Source: Sphaerospermopsis kisseleviana NIES-73 (GTDB taxonomy: Bacteria > Cyanobacteriota > Cyanobacteriia > Cyanobacteriales > Nostocaceae). From it: a DNA stretch of 64,000 nt. Positions 1-9,899 of the stretch are shown piece by piece. The translations under genes and the position numbers were made by a program. The notes beneath the pieces were generated by a model, which saw nothing but the letters and a program-made list of their open reading frames with translations, had not been told where the DNA came from and ran no database searches. The number at the start of each line of letters is the position of its first letter. Position 1 is the stretch's first letter. Location of the stretch: positions 5,108,747 to 5,172,746 of the forward strand of contig NZ_AP018314.1 in the NCBI RefSeq assembly GCF_002368075.1. Direction: 5' to 3'.

Positions 1-41
1 CACCAGTCACCAGTCACCAGTCCCCAGTCACCAGTCCCCAG
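1..41. repeat. Heptanucleotide STRR (CACCAGT type)
   Basis: Tandem array of CACCAGT with the variant CCCCAGT at the left edge of the window, downstream of psaK. The same motif recurs near 2381-2425 and 6258-6288, which is typical of short tandemly repeated repetitive sequences in heterocystous cyanobacteria. Confidence 0.85.
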
Positions 42-43
42 AC

Positions 44-82
44 ATAAAAAAGCGGTAAGTAAGTTAATGTTTACCTACCGCC
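44..82 (-). terminator. Rho-independent terminator of psaK
   Basis: Read on the minus strand, a GCGGTAGGTAAA arm pairs with TTACTTACCGC around a short loop and is followed directly by TTTTTTAT. It lies about 45 bases after the psaK stop codon, so it is a good intrinsic terminator for that gene. Confidence 0.75.
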
Positions 83-125
83 GAATTTTTAAGTTACTCT
101 CTAGTAAAAGAGCATTAAATTAAAC

Positions 126-410
126 TTATAAACGACCGATGTTAGTCAGTCCTAAAACAATACCAATACCAATTACATGACCAAAAGCCATTGCACCGAT
201 AAAACCTGCTACACTTACGGGAAGTAAAGGCATTTGGGGTCCTACTTTGGGCGCTTTACTTGCCAAACTGAGTAAAAGTACCACCAAACAACTGGCACTG
301 ATAATAATACCAACTGTAGGACTCCACTCAGGTGTAGCGGGTACGGATGCTGCTGCTAATAAAATAGATGATAACAAGATGTATTCTCCTATTATGAAAA
401 ATGAATCCAA
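126..410 (-). CDS. psaK: Photosystem I reaction centre subunit PsaK
   Basis: PsaK is a small two-helix thylakoid subunit at the edge of photosystem I, involved in antenna contacts and state transitions. The 94-residue product has a short N-terminal leader, the PsaK-like stretch ATPEWSPTVGIII starting the first helix, a basic loop (SKAPKVGPQ), and a second helix ending in AFGHVIGIGIVLGL and NIGRL, the usual PsaK C-terminus. Length is normal for the family. It is divergent from trpF across a 116-base gap and ends at a clear intrinsic terminator. Cyanobacteria often carry two psaK genes; the sequence alone does not show which copy this is. Confidence 0.88.
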   Translation of the reverse strand: MDSFFIIGEYILLSSILLAAASVPATPEWSPTVGIIISASCLVVLLLSLASKAPKVGPQMPLLPVSVAGFIGAMAFGHVIGIGIVLGLTNIGRL

Positions 411-526
411 ACCTACAAAATTATAGAATTAGCTAGGACAAAGCAAAAGTTTTTCCTTTAAATTAATGTACTTTTGTAATTATTTTTAATTTCCCCCGTC
501 ATTTATTAAACTTATCTCACACTTAA

Positions 527-1156
527 ATGCGAGTTAAAATTTGCGGAATTACTCAACCACAGCAGTCTTTAGCTATAGCTAACTTAGGTGCAACCGCACT
601 AGGATTTATTTGTGTGCCAACTTCACCACGCTACGTTACCATAGAACAGATACAAGCAGCAGTAGCACCACTACCAGATCATATTGATAAAATTGGTGTT
701 TTTGCCAACAGCAGCATTTTACAAATTAGTGAGACTGTACAAACATCTAACTTAACGGGTGTACAGTTGCACGGAGATGAAACACCAGAATTTTGTGATC
801 AATTACGTCAAATTTTACCAAACATAGAAATTATTAAAGCTTTGCGAGTGAGAAATTTACAACAACTAGAAACCACAGCTAACTATATTGACTATGTAGA
901 TACTTTACTATTAGATGCTTACCATCCCCAACAATTAGGAGGAACAGGAAAAACATTAGATTGGGAAATGTTACAAGCTTATAAACCTAGTCGTCCTTGG
1001 TTTTTAGCAGGAGGACTAACACCAGATAATATTTTAACAGCTTTAAGTCAAATTCATCCCGATGGAATTGATTTATCTAGTGGTGTAGAACGTTCACCAG
1101 GAGATAAAGATTTAGATAAAGTAGAGTTATTATTTGCTAGGTTAAAGTCTGTGTGA
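527..1156 (+). CDS. trpF: Phosphoribosylanthranilate isomerase
   Basis: This enzyme converts N-(5-phosphoribosyl)anthranilate to the 1-deoxyribulose form in cytosolic tryptophan biosynthesis. The 209-residue product is a complete TIM barrel: it starts MRVKICGIT with the family's catalytic Cys at residue 6, has the LLLDAYHP strand carrying the catalytic Asp, GGTGKTLDW, the phosphate-binding LAGGLTPDN, and GIDLSSGVE near the end. Length is as expected. It stands alone, with no other trp gene nearby, which is normal for the scattered trp genes of cyanobacteria. Confidence 0.93.
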   Translation: MRVKICGITQPQQSLAIANLGATALGFICVPTSPRYVTIEQIQAAVAPLPDHIDKIGVFANSSILQISETVQTSNLTGVQLHGDETPEFCDQLRQILPNIEIIKALRVRNLQQLETTANYIDYVDTLLLDAYHPQQLGGTGKTLDWEMLQAYKPSRPWFLAGGLTPDNILTALSQIHPDGIDLSSGVERSPGDKDLDKVELLFARLKSV

Positions 1157-1782
1157 GTATTCAGCTATCAGTAATCAGTAATCAGTTTACTGAAAGCTGA
1201 TAAATGAATGATTTTGTCAGCATCAGGACACCCTTCGGGAAATCAAAAGTCAAAAATTAAAAATTAAAAATTAAAAATCCGCGTTCATCTGCGTTCAAAT
1301 TTTGTCATAATCAGGTGGTTATCGAGTTTCGACTACGCTCAACTACCGCGACTTGTACTGAGCGGTTAGTGAGCGCAGTCGAACTATGTCGAAGTAAGTC
1401 GAGATAATATCCAGGATTTAAGGATAGATTACATCAGGTTTTATACTAGTTGTTTTTTGTATTTGATTTGTCGTATATTGAGAATAGGCGATCGCTCAAA
1501 TCTTGAGGTAGTGATAAAATAGAAAAATCAGGACAAAAATCAGGACAAAAATAAAGACAACAGTGTTTAATTTGGTTCTTCAGTACATAGTATGCCAAAC
1601 TATTAATTAAACATCAAAAATGTGTTTAAAAATAAAGGCAAAAAGCCATATCCCATGAAAAATACCTAAAATGTTAATAAATAATGCCCGTATTTATTAT
1701 ACCATAAGGGTTTTATGGTTTTTGTGAACGCAATCTAGCATAATATGTAATGAAGACCCTTTAATTTTTAGCTTAGGAGTTA
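1157..1782. other. Gene-free stretch rich in repeats
   Basis: No supportable gene. It holds an AATCAGT array near 1170-1185, an AAAAATT array near 1246-1280, a dispersed repeat at 1322-1402 (described separately), one HIP1 octamer near 1486, and a small hairpin near 1699-1720 (ACCATAAGGGTTTTATGGT) upstream of the truncated antitoxin gene. Confidence 0.6.
1322..1402. repeat. Dispersed TGAGCGCAGTCGAA-type repeat
   Basis: The stretch contains GACTTGTACTGAGCG, GAGCGCAGTCGAA and CTATGTCGAAGTAAGTCGA. Nearly the same words occur in shuffled order at 31378-31457, and a diverged version lies near 11080-11130. It appears to be a non-coding interspersed repeat family. Confidence 0.6.
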
Positions 1783-1896
1783 ATGATGGAAACAATTACT
1801 ATTAATGTTGAGCATGAAGTAGCGAAAGCTTATCGAGAAGCAGAAGTTAACAAACAACAAAAACTCAGTCTCAATGTGACCGATGGAGTGACTTAA
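1783..1896 (+). pseudogene. Truncated small antitoxin-like gene
   Basis: A 37-codon frame opens ATG ATG GAA ACA ATT and encodes METITINVEHEVAKAYREA followed by a Lys/Gln-rich helix. I recognise this start from memory as that of a roughly 70-75-residue cyanobacterial antitoxin-like family. A Shine-Dalgarno-like AGGAG lies just upstream (about 1774-1779). After residue ~31 the frame runs into sequence that, in another frame, codes for the transposase fragment that follows, and it stops almost at once. The gene has therefore lost its C-terminal half to an insertion. Family assignment is by recollection and moderate. Confidence 0.5.
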
Positions 1897-2171
1897 TGCC
1901 GCTCATCACTTGGGAGTTATGGCTGGCTCGTGATATCGTCAATGATCATCCCCTCCCGTGGCAGAAACAAATCACTAAACTTACCCCTGGAAGGGTTGCA
2001 CAAGCGATGCCTGGGATTTTAGTCAGGGTTTCCACTCCTGCCCAACCGCCAAAACCACGGGGTAAATCTCCCGGCTGGAAGACCGGACAGAACAGACAAC
2101 GTAGAATTCGCTATCCTATCGTTAAAAAGCGTACTTCACCTTCACGTAAAGCCCAGCCAAAAACTGCTTGA
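1878..2171 (+). pseudogene. Transposase C-terminal fragment (IS remnant)
   Basis: Reading the open frame back from 1896 gives DRWSDLMPLITWELWLARD, followed by NDHPLPWQK, LTPGRVAQAMPGIL, PPKPRGKSPGW and a basic tail RRIRYPIVKK. This matches the C-terminus of a transposase family common in Nostocales. Only about 97 residues remain, so this is a 3'-end fragment without a catalytic core and not a working element. Its left end at about 1876-1878 is the junction that truncates the antitoxin-like gene. I saw no inverted repeats. Confidence 0.65.
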
Positions 2172-2493
2172 TTTCTCATTTTTTGAATTTTTTACTTTGC
2201 TTTTTTTCAACTCAGCTTCCCTGAGTCATTTTGTGTTTTTAGTCTAAAGTTCAGTAGTTATACTTAAACGTAGTCTAAAACCTCATAAAACATCAACTAC
2301 TCATCCCTACACCTAGCGAGAGAGTGTAGAAGAGGCAGGGGAGCAGAGAGCAGAGAGCAGGGAAAATTATTTGTATTTTCCCAGTCCCCAGTCACCAATC
2401 ACCAGTCCCCAGTCACCAATCACCAAAAAATAAGATAATTGTTTTTTTCTAAAGTATTGTTACCAGAGCGTGATATGATTCAACTGACTGAAT
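2172..2493. other. Leader region of the atp operon with repeats
   Basis: No gene seen. It contains a GAGCAGA array (about 2340-2362) and a CAGTCAC/CAGTCCC array (2381-2425). The atp promoter is expected here, but I cannot place a convincing -10/-35 pair. Confidence 0.5.
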
Positions 2494-2994
2494 GTGCAGT
2501 CACCCTATTTAGCTGTACTGGTTTCAAGTCCCGTGAGCTTGTCAGAAGAACAAATTGTACCCACTCCGACAACAGAACAAGATACTCAAGCTAGTTCTGA
2601 AGAAAAACAGCCAGCAAGCTCCTCCATGCAGGAGTTTTATCAACTCTATCAAGAGTTGTTGGTAATCACGCTTGTGTTAACAGGGGTCATTTTCATCTCT
2701 GTTTGGGTTTCCTATTCCCTCAACATTGCTCTAAATTATTTATTAGGGGCGTGTGCAGGTGTGCTTTACTTGAGGATGTTGGCCAAAGATGTAGAGCGAT
2801 TAGGTACAGAGAAACAAAAGCTGAGTAAAACCAGGTTAGCTTTATTAGTCATCCTGATTTTGTTAGCATCAAAGTTGAAACAACTGGAAATCATGCCCAT
2901 ATTCTTGGGATTTCTCACCTATAAAGCCACACTCATCATCTATGTAGTTAGAGTGGCGTTTATATCTGACTCCACAAAGCTCCGGCAACCTTAA
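2494..2994 (+). CDS. atp1: ATP synthase protein I (first gene of atp operon)
   Basis: Small membrane protein encoded ahead of subunit a in bacterial atp operons; in other bacteria it assists c-ring assembly. The 166-residue product has a polar, acidic N-terminus, then four hydrophobic stretches ([49 protein letters not shown] and [20 protein letters not shown]), typical of AtpI. The annotated start is GTG; an in-frame GTG at 2533 is equally possible, and neither has a clear ribosome site. It precedes atpB by about 50 bases. Often named atp1 in cyanobacteria to avoid confusion with atpI. Confidence 0.85.
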   Translation: MQSPYLAVLVSSPVSLSEEQIVPTPTTEQDTQASSEEKQPASSSMQEFYQLYQELLVITLVLTGVIFISVWVSYSLNIALNYLLGACAGVLYLRMLAKDVERLGTEKQKLSKTRLALLVILILLASKLKQLEIMPIFLGFLTYKATLIIYVVRVAFISDSTKLRQP

Positions 2995-3045
2995 AACGCT
3001 CTGTTTCTCCAGTAAGATGAGAGAAGCGATCCCACTAACAAGAAA

Positions 3046-3801
3046 ATGCTGAATTTTCTGAACTTTTACTCCCTTCCATTGGCAGAATTGGAAGTGGGTA
3101 AACATCTGTACTGGCAAATAGGCAACTTAAAGCTACATGGACAGGTGTTTCTCACCTCCTGGTTTGTAATTGGCGTATTAACACTGGTTTCCATCTTGGC
3201 AAGCAGCAACGTTAAACGCATTCCTAGCGGCATTCAAAACTTGATGGAATTTGCCCTAGAATTTATTCGGGACTTAGCAAAAAACCAGATCGGCGAAAAA
3301 GAATATCGCCCCTGGGTGCCATTTATCGGCACATTGTTTTTGTTTATTTTCGTGTCTAACTGGTCAGGGGCATTAGTTCCATTTAAACTAATTCATTTGC
3401 CAGAAGGTGAACTGGCCGCTCCCACCAGCGACATTAACACAACAGTTGCCTTAGCACTGTTAACTTCATTAGCTTACTTCTATGCTGGATTCAGCAAGAA
3501 AGGCTTAGGGTACTTCGGCAACTATGTGCAACCAGTTTCCTTCATGTTGCCCTTCAAAATTATTGAAGATTTCACCAAGCCTCTTTCCCTAAGCTTCCGT
3601 TTATTCGGTAATATCTTAGCTGATGAATTGGTCGTAGGCGTGCTAGTGTTGCTAGTGCCTCTATTTGTACCATTGCCAGTAATGGCCTTGGGATTATTCA
3701 CAAGTGCTATTCAAGCCCTAATTTTTGCCACCCTCGCCGCCGCCTATATTGGTGAAGCGATGGAAGATCATCATGGCGAAGAGCATGAGGGACATCACTA
3801 A
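3046..3801 (+). CDS. atpB: ATP synthase F0 subunit a
   Basis: Subunit a forms the proton half-channels against the c-ring in the thylakoid and plasma membrane F0 sector. The 251-residue product is full length, with several transmembrane helices. It carries the conserved helix [13 protein letters not shown] with the essential Arg, and the C-terminal helix [20 protein letters not shown]. The last residues are acidic and His-rich ([11 protein letters not shown]), as in other cyanobacteria. It is the second gene of the operon (cyanobacterial synonym atpI). The gap to atpE (231 bases) is largely tandem repeat. Confidence 0.96.
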   Translation: MLNFLNFYSLPLAELEVGKHLYWQIGNLKLHGQVFLTSWFVIGVLTLVSILASSNVKRIPSGIQNLMEFALEFIRDLAKNQIGEKEYRPWVPFIGTLFLFIFVSNWSGALVPFKLIHLPEGELAAPTSDINTTVALALLTSLAYFYAGFSKKGLGYFGNYVQPVSFMLPFKIIEDFTKPLSLSFRLFGNILADELVVGVLVLLVPLFVPLPVMALGLFTSAIQALIFATLAAAYIGEAMEDHHGEEHEGHH

Positions 3802-3830
3802 ACCCCTCAGATGACAAAAGTCAGTCATGA

Positions 3831-3894
3831 GGTGACAGGTGACAGGTGACAGGTGACAGTTATGAGGTGACAGGTGATGGGTGACAGGTGACAG
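3831..3894. repeat. STRR GTGACAG between atpB and atpE
   Basis: Seven or more GTGACAG units with ATGAGGTGACAG and GTGATGG variants. Further AGTCAAC and GCTGATA repeats follow to about 3975. Confidence 0.85.
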
Positions 3895-4020
3895 AAAGTA
3901 GTCAACAGTCAACCGAGAGCAGTCAACCAAAAAACAACATCTGATCGCTGAAAGCTGATAACTGATAGCTGACTACTAAACAACTCTACAAGTTCAACAA
4001 CTAACCACTGTATAAAGTAA

Positions 4021-4278
<258 letters not shown>

Positions 4279-4324
4279 TTAGTACACAGTCTGAGTACAC
4301 AGTCTGAGTGCTGAGTGACAAAAA

Positions 4325-4354
4325 TTAGGAGTTAGGAGTTAGGAGTTAGGAGTT
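4325..4354. repeat. STRR TTAGGAG between atpE and atpF2
   Basis: Four perfect TTAGGAG units. CTCATAAC repeats follow to about 4390. Confidence 0.85.
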
Positions 4355-4437
4355 GAATTAATGACTCACTAACTCATAACTCATAACATCCACCAATCAT
4401 AACTCAGGACTACAATCATAGATAGGAACAAGCAACG

Positions 4438-4929
4438 ATGACACACTGGATCACCTTATTGGCAGTAGAAGAAGTTGCCAAAGAAGGGGGCTTGTTTGAC
4501 TTAGATGCGACTTTGCCCTTGATGGCAATCCAGTTTCTAGTTTTAGCCCTGATATTGAATGCAACTCTCTATAAACCATTGGGTAAAGCCATTGATGGAC
4601 GTAATGAATATGTCCGTAACAATCAATTGGATGCCCAAGAACGCTTGTCAAAAGCGGAAAAGTTAGCCGAGCAGTATGAACAAGAACTAGCCGGCGCAAG
4701 AAGACAAGCACAAGCGATTATTGCCCAAGCTCAAGCAGAAGCGCAAAAAACAGCGGCCCAGAAAATAGCTGCCGCGCAGCAAGAAGCCCAAGCACAAAGA
4801 GAAAAAGCAGCTGGTGAAATTGAGCAGCAAAAACAACAAGCTTTAGCTTCCTTAGAAGCTCAGGTAGATGCCCTCAGTCGCCAAATACTAGAGAAGCTGT
4901 TAGGTGCTGACTTAATAGGCCAACGCTAA
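4438..4929 (+). CDS. atpF2: ATP synthase F0 subunit b'
   Basis: Photosynthetic bacteria use a b/b' heterodimer as the peripheral stalk. The 163-residue product has an N-terminal amphipathic part, one transmembrane helix ([20 protein letters not shown]), then a long Ala/Gln/Glu-rich coiled coil to the C-terminus. The name atpG is also used for this gene in cyanobacteria. It is followed by atpF after a repeat-filled gap. Confidence 0.93.
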   Translation: MTHWITLLAVEEVAKEGGLFDLDATLPLMAIQFLVLALILNATLYKPLGKAIDGRNEYVRNNQLDAQERLSKAEKLAEQYEQELAGARRQAQAIIAQAQAEAQKTAAQKIAAAQQEAQAQREKAAGEIEQQKQQALASLEAQVDALSRQILEKLLGADLIGQR

Positions 4930-4950
4930 CTCGCAGAATTGTCACTATTC

Positions 4951-5041
4951 ATAGGGAATAGGGAATAGGGAATAGGGAATAGGAGGAATATCAATCAAAA
5001 AGTCTTGCCTTTTGCCTTTTGCCTCTTGCCTCTTGCCTTCT
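4951..5041. repeat. Two STRR arrays between atpF2 and atpF
   Basis: Four AGGGAAT units (4951-4984), then a CTTGCCTTTTGCCT array (about 5004-5041). Together they fill most of the 163-base gap. Confidence 0.85.
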
Positions 5042-5092
5042 GAAACTGACAATAGATTTTGAATTTGGCAGCGCAGTTGTGGATAGAAAATC

Positions 5093-5650
5093 ATGGGGAC
5101 TTTTGTACTATTGATGGCGGAAGCAGCCGCCGTCGGAGGTGAACTGGCAGAGGGAGCAGAACATAGTGGTTTTGGTCTAAATACTAATATTTTAGAGACC
5201 AACCTAATTAACCTTGCCATTATTATTACTGTACTGTTTGTTTTCGGACGTAAGGTTTTGGGTAATACCCTCAAATCTCGTCGAGAAAATATTGAAACAG
5301 CAATTAAGAGTGCAGAGCAAAGAGCAGCGTCAGCTGCAAAGCAATTGCAAGAAGCGCAACAAAAGCTAACGCAAGCTCAAGCTGAAGCTACCAGAATTAA
5401 AGCTGATGCAGAAGTAAGTGCAAAAACTGCTGGTGAGGCTATTTTGGTTCAAGCTGCTGCTGACATTGAGAAAATGCAAGCTGCTGGTGCGGCTGACTTG
5501 AATGCAGAACTAGAGCGTGTAATTTCTCAATTGCGTCAAAAAGTAGTAGCTCAAGCACTGCAAAAGGCGGAAGCTGAACTCAAGACTGGCATTGCTGAGG
5601 ATGCTCAAAAAACTATTATTGACCGTAGCATCGCTCAATTGGGAGGTTAG
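5093..5650 (+). CDS. atpF: ATP synthase F0 subunit b
   Basis: Peripheral stalk subunit paired with b'. The 185-residue product has a short N-terminal region, a transmembrane segment ([21 protein letters not shown]) and a long charged coiled coil with many EAQQK/AEA heptads. Its stop is 5 bases before the atpH start, and the GGAGG ribosome site of atpH lies in the last codons of this gene, so the two are probably translationally coupled. Confidence 0.94.
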   Translation: MGTFVLLMAEAAAVGGELAEGAEHSGFGLNTNILETNLINLAIIITVLFVFGRKVLGNTLKSRRENIETAIKSAEQRAASAAKQLQEAQQKLTQAQAEATRIKADAEVSAKTAGEAILVQAAADIEKMQAAGAADLNAELERVISQLRQKVVAQALQKAEAELKTGIAEDAQKTIIDRSIAQLGG

Positions 5651-5655
5651 AAACC

Positions 5656-6210
5656 ATGAAAAGTAATGCAGCTACAGCAGAAGTAGCCCAGCCTTATGCA
5701 CAGGCTTTGTTATCCGTTGCTCAAGCAAATAATTTGACAGAAGAGTTTGGTGCAGATGCACGGACTCTAGTTAGTTTGATTTCTGGTTCTGGGGAATTGC
5801 AAAACTTTTTGGATAACCCCTTTATTCAACCAGAAAACAAAAAGAATTTCCTCAAACAATTGTTAGGGGAAGGTGTTAACCCCTATCTGAGAAATTTCAT
5901 TTTGCTGTTGGTTGATAGAAGACGAATTTCTTTTCTAGAGCCAATTTTACAGCAGTATGTAAACCTGTTACGGGAATTGAATCAAACGGTTTTAGCAGAA
6001 GTAACTTCTGCTGTTCCTTTGACAGATGCACAACTGCAAACAGTGAAAGAAAAGGTTCTTTCTATTACCAAAGCACGGGAAGTAGAAATTGAAACCAAAA
6101 TCGACACCGATTTAATTGGTGGTGTGGTGATCAAAGTCGGTTCTCAAGTTATTGATGCCAGCTTACGTGGTCAACTACGTCGCCTTTCTTTGCGCTTAAC
6201 TAATGGTTAG
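5656..6210 (+). CDS. atpH: ATP synthase F1 subunit delta
   Basis: Connects the peripheral stalk to the F1 head (OSCP homologue). The 184-residue product begins with the helical N-terminal domain (VAQPYAQALLSVAQ), has FLDNPFIQPENKK and NFILLLVDRRR in the middle, and the C-terminal region EIETKIDTDLIGGVVIKVGS. Length is normal. Cyanobacterial synonym atpD. A GGAGG ribosome site precedes the ATG. Confidence 0.94.
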   Translation: MKSNAATAEVAQPYAQALLSVAQANNLTEEFGADARTLVSLISGSGELQNFLDNPFIQPENKKNFLKQLLGEGVNPYLRNFILLLVDRRRISFLEPILQQYVNLLRELNQTVLAEVTSAVPLTDAQLQTVKEKVLSITKAREVEIETKIDTDLIGGVVIKVGSQVIDASLRGQLRRLSLRLTNG

Positions 6211-6288
6211 GTAATGGGTAATGGGTAATGGGTAATGGGTAATTAATCATATTCTTCCCAGTCACCAGTCACCAATCACCAATCACCG
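6210..6288. repeat. STRR arrays between atpH and atpA
   Basis: Four GGTAATG units begin right at the atpH stop codon (6210-6243). After a short spacer a CAGTCAC/CAATCAC array follows (6258-6288). Confidence 0.85.
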
Positions 6289-6337
6289 TTTACCAAAAAC
6301 TTCTTTTGTCTTGAAAGAACACTGAACAATAGGCATA

Positions 6338-7858
6338 ATGAGCATTTCAATTAGACCTGACGAAATCAGCAGCATTATCCAACAACAAATCGAGCAATAT
6401 GACAAGGAAGTCAAAGTTGCTAATGTTGGTACTGTACTGCAAGTTGGTGATGGTATTGCCCGGATCTATGGCTTAGAAAAAGCTATGGCTGGGGAACTCC
6501 TAGAATTTGAAGATGGTACTGTTGGTATCGCCCAAAACTTAGAAGAAGATAACGTTGGTGCGGTATTGATGGGTGAAGGCCGCAATATCCAAGAAGGCAG
6601 CACCGTTACCGCTACTGGTAGAATTGCTCAAGTAGCTGTAGGTGATGCTTTAATCGGTCGTGTTGTTGACGCTTTGGGTCGCGCTATTGATGGTAAGGGC
6701 GAAATCAAAACTGGCGAAAGTCGTTTGATTGAATCCCCAGCCCCCGGTATTATTGCACGTCGTTCTGTACATGAACCCATGCAAACTGGTATTACCGCTA
6801 TTGACTCGATGATTCCCGTAGGTCGGGGTCAGCGTGAGTTGATTATCGGAGACCGCCAAACCGGTAAAACTGCGATCGCTATTGACACCATCATTAACCA
6901 AAAAGGTGAAGATGTAGTTTGTGTATACGTAGCCGTTGGTCAAAAAGCTTCCACCGTTGCTAACGTTGTCCAAACTTTACAAGAAAAAGGCGCGATGGAC
7001 TACACCGTAGTTGTCGCCGCTAACGCCAGTGACCCTGCAACTTTACAATTCTTAGCTCCCTACACAGGCGCTTCTATTGCTGAATACTTCATGTATAAAG
7101 GCAAAGCGACCCTGATTGTTTATGATGATTTGTCTAAGCAAGCTCAGGCTTATCGTCAGATGTCCTTGTTGTTACGTCGTCCACCCGGACGGGAAGCGTA
7201 CCCTGGAGACGTATTCTACATTCACTCTCGCTTGTTGGAACGTGCTGCTAAACTCAGCGATGAATTAGGTAAAGGTAGTATGACTGCATTACCTATCATT
7301 GAAACCCAAGCTGGTGACGTATCCGCTTACATTCCTACCAACGTAATTTCTATTACTGACGGTCAGATTTTCTTATCTTCTGACTTGTTCAACTCTGGTA
7401 TCCGTCCTGCGGTTAACCCCGGTATCTCCGTATCCCGTGTAGGTTCTGCGGCACAAACCAAGGCGATGAAGAAGGTAGCAGGTAAGATTAAACTGGAATT
7501 GGCTCAGTTTGACGACTTACAAGCGTTCGCGCAATTTGCTTCTGACTTAGATAAAGCTACTCAAGATCAGTTAGCTCGTGGTGTACGTTTACGGGAATTG
7601 TTGAAACAGCCCCAAAACGATCCTCTATCTGTAGCTGAACAAGTAGCGATTCTCTACGCTGGTATTAACGGTTATTTAGATGACATTGCTGTAAACCAAG
7701 TTACCAGCTTTGTTAGAGGTTTCCGTGAATACTTGAAGACTGGTAAGAACTCCTACTACTCAGCAGTACAAGGCAGCAAAGTATTGGGAGATGCTGAAGA
7801 AGCAGCCCTCAAAGAAGCTTTAGCTGATTACAAGAAGACCTTTTTAGCTACAGCGTAA
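6338..7858 (+). CDS. atpA: ATP synthase F1 subunit alpha
   Basis: Non-catalytic nucleotide-binding subunit of F1. The 506-residue product is complete: an N-terminal beta-barrel, Walker A GDRQTGKT at residues 171-178, the Walker B strand [13 protein letters not shown], the [13 protein letters not shown] loop, and the helical C-terminal domain. It belongs to the operon that ends with gamma; the catalytic beta and the epsilon subunits are not in this window, consistent with their separate location in cyanobacteria. Confidence 0.98.
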   Translation: MSISIRPDEISSIIQQQIEQYDKEVKVANVGTVLQVGDGIARIYGLEKAMAGELLEFEDGTVGIAQNLEEDNVGAVLMGEGRNIQEGSTVTATGRIAQVAVGDALIGRVVDALGRAIDGKGEIKTGESRLIESPAPGIIARRSVHEPMQTGITAIDSMIPVGRGQRELIIGDRQTGKTAIAIDTIINQKGEDVVCVYVAVGQKASTVANVVQTLQEKGAMDYTVVVAANASDPATLQFLAPYTGASIAEYFMYKGKATLIVYDDLSKQAQAYRQMSLLLRRPPGREAYPGDVFYIHSRLLERAAKLSDELGKGSMTALPIIETQAGDVSAYIPTNVISITDGQIFLSSDLFNSGIRPAVNPGISVSRVGSAAQTKAMKKVAGKIKLELAQFDDLQAFAQFASDLDKATQDQLARGVRLRELLKQPQNDPLSVAEQVAILYAGINGYLDDIAVNQVTSFVRGFREYLKTGKNSYYSAVQGSKVLGDAEEAALKEALADYKKTFLATA

Positions 7859-7859
7859 C

Positions 7860-7946
7860 AATTTTGGATTTTGGATTTTGGATTTTGGATTAAATCTAAA
7901 ATCTGAAATCTGAAATCTAAAATCTAAAATCTAAGATCTAAAATCG
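7860..7946. repeat. TTTTGGAT and CTAAAAT repeat pair between atpA and atpG
   Basis: Four TTTTGGAT units are followed by seven or more AAATCTA/AAATCTG units. The two arrays are roughly complementary and could fold together in the mRNA. They fill the whole atpA-atpG gap up to 5 bases before the atpG start. A similar pair lies at 33061-33125. Confidence 0.85.
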
Positions 7947-7950
7947 GATT

Positions 7951-8898
7951 ATGCCTAATCTCAAAGCAATACGCGATCGCATTCAGTCGGTCAAAAACAC
8001 CAAAAAAATTACCGAAGCTATGCGGCTAGTGGCTGCGGCGAGAGTACGTCGCGCTCAAGAGCAGGTAATTGCCACCCGTCCCTTTGCTGACCGTTTGGCA
8101 CAAGTATTATTTGGTTTACAAACTCGCTTAAAGTTTGAAGATGTAGACCTACCACTACTGAAAAAACGGGAAGTTAAATCTGTTGGTTTGTTGGTAGTTT
8201 CCGGTGATAGAGGTCTGTGTGGCGGTTACAATGCTAACGTGATCCGTCGTGCAGAAAACCGCGCTAAGGAACTCAAAGCGGAAGGTTTAGATGTAACTTT
8301 TGTGATCGTGGGTCGCAAAGCTACTCAATACTTCCAACGTCGTGGTTACAAAATTGATGCTAACTACACTGGTTTAGAACAAATTCCTACAGCAGCAGAA
8401 GCTACTAATATTGCTGATGAGTTGCTTTCTTTGTTCTTGTCAGAAAAGGTAGACAGAATTGAGTTAATTTATACTCGCTTCGTGTCTTTGGTGAGTTCTC
8501 GTCCTGTTGTGCAAACTTTGTTACCTTTGGATACTCAAGGTTTGGAAACCGCAGATGATGAAGTTTTCCGCTTAACTACTCGTGGTGGTCAGTTCCAAGT
8601 GGAACGGGAAAAGGTAGCTAGTACAGTTCGCGCTTTACCCCGTGACATGATTTTTGAACAAGACCCTGTACAAATTTTAGATTCTTTGTTGCCTTTATAT
8701 CTGAGCAATCAGTTATTAAGAGCTTTACAAGAGTCCGCAGCTAGTGAACTTGCTGCACGGATGACTGCGATGAGTAATGCTAGTGATAATGCTGGTCAAC
8801 TCATTAGCACTTTGACTCTTTCTTATAATAAGGCGCGTCAAGCTGCTATTACTCAGGAACTTCTGGAAGTTGTGGGTGGTGCGGAAGCACTTAGTTAA
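7951..8898 (+). CDS. atpG: ATP synthase F1 subunit gamma
   Basis: Central rotor shaft of F1. The 315-residue product starts [20 protein letters not shown] and ends with the conserved C-terminal helix [24 protein letters not shown]. It is longer than the E. coli protein because of the cyanobacterial insertion in the middle (around [13 protein letters not shown] to [13 protein letters not shown]), which in chloroplasts holds the redox Cys pair that is absent here. Synonym atpC. It is the last gene of the cluster. Confidence 0.96.
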   Translation: MPNLKAIRDRIQSVKNTKKITEAMRLVAAARVRRAQEQVIATRPFADRLAQVLFGLQTRLKFEDVDLPLLKKREVKSVGLLVVSGDRGLCGGYNANVIRRAENRAKELKAEGLDVTFVIVGRKATQYFQRRGYKIDANYTGLEQIPTAAEATNIADELLSLFLSEKVDRIELIYTRFVSLVSSRPVVQTLLPLDTQGLETADDEVFRLTTRGGQFQVEREKVASTVRALPRDMIFEQDPVQILDSLLPLYLSNQLLRALQESAASELAARMTAMSNASDNAGQLISTLTLSYNKARQAAITQELLEVVGGAEALS

Positions 8899-9241
8899 TT
8901 TGGTAGTTGGTGATGGGTGATGGGTAATTGAATTGGTAAGATTATTATTTATCACCTATTGCCGATTACTTGATGAAGTTTAAGAAGGAATGAACCACGA
9001 AGATTTATCAGACCCAAAATGCACACTTTTTCAGGTACACCCTTCAAAATCCTGGCATCTTTTTCTTTTTTATTAGCCTCAAACCTTTAATATATCTAGC
9101 TTTTGTCTTTATTCAGTAACCGCTAACTACCTTGTCACCCGTTAAGGAATAGCGGGCAAGATGCCACAAGAAATTTTTAGACATTGGGAAATTTTGTATT
9201 TTTTATAATCCAAAATCTAAAATCCAAAATCTAAAATCGGA
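8899..9241. other. Gap after the atp operon
   Basis: No gene. Short GTGATGG repeats occur just after the atpG stop, a GCGGGCAAGATGCC repeat word lies near 9151-9164, and an AAAATCTA/AAAATCCA array at about 9209-9238. I see no strong terminator hairpin. Confidence 0.5.
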
Positions 9242-9856
9242 TCATCTTCTCAAAACTAACTGAAAGGAATTTAAATATCCGGTAATAGTTTTTTCTAATG
9301 TGGAACGCTGTTTTCTAGAAACTATTGCCATGACTTGATATAATCTTCCTTCAGCAACATACATCCTATTTGTAGTTACTTTACCAGCCGAATCTATATA
9401 CTGAATTTCTTTACCTGGATGACTGTTGGAACTGCGAATATTACGTTCACTAATTAAATTGCTTTGTGTTGCTTTTAAGGTATTTTCTTTGACTTGATTC
9501 AATATTTGTTGTGGGCTAGTCATCTTAGCATAGCTGTAAGGAAATTCATTGTAAGTGACTAAATATGCAACTTCCTGTTCCGGTGGTTGGGCTACAAATA
9601 TATTTAATTTTATTTCTCCCATGTAGGTTTTTTGAATTTGAGTTTTCGTGTTTGGTCTGACTGGCATTAAAACTTGAAAACTCTTATCTGGGGGAGTAAA
9701 TATTTTCCATTGTGACTGCACTACTTCGGGAACATTTGGTTTTTTGTGAGTAGCTATAGGTTGGGATTTACTTACCTCGGCAGAAATAAACCCACTATAA
9801 ACAAAAGTGGCAGTAATGAAAGGTATTAAAAATTCAATATTCAATTTCATATTCAT
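9242..9856 (-). CDS. Secreted protein of unknown function
   Basis: 204 residues with an N-terminal hydrophobic segment (FLIPFITATFVYSGFISAEV) that looks like a Sec signal or anchor. The mature part has a WKIFTPPDKSFQVLMPVRP motif, followed by alternating beta-type segments and an IQYIDSAGKVTTNRMYV / LYQVMAIVSR pattern near the C-terminus. This layout resembles small cyanobacterial secreted proteins with a PsbP-like fold, but I cannot assign a named family. It lies on the minus strand, downstream of and co-directional with glk. Confidence 0.65.
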   Translation of the reverse strand: MNMKLNIEFLIPFITATFVYSGFISAEVSKSQPIATHKKPNVPEVVQSQWKIFTPPDKSFQVLMPVRPNTKTQIQKTYMGEIKLNIFVAQPPEQEVAYLVTYNEFPYSYAKMTSPQQILNQVKENTLKATQSNLISERNIRSSNSHPGKEIQYIDSAGKVTTNRMYVAEGRLYQVMAIVSRKQRSTLEKTITGYLNSFQLVLRR

Positions 9857-9899
9857 AATTTGTAGCCCTCGCAGATGCGGTTTTTATTGTTGCTGCTAT

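Noticed and set aside
3718-3930. 70-aa minus-strand open frame at the end of atpB
   Set aside because: It is a translation of the GTGACAG repeat and the antisense of atpB; no start signal.
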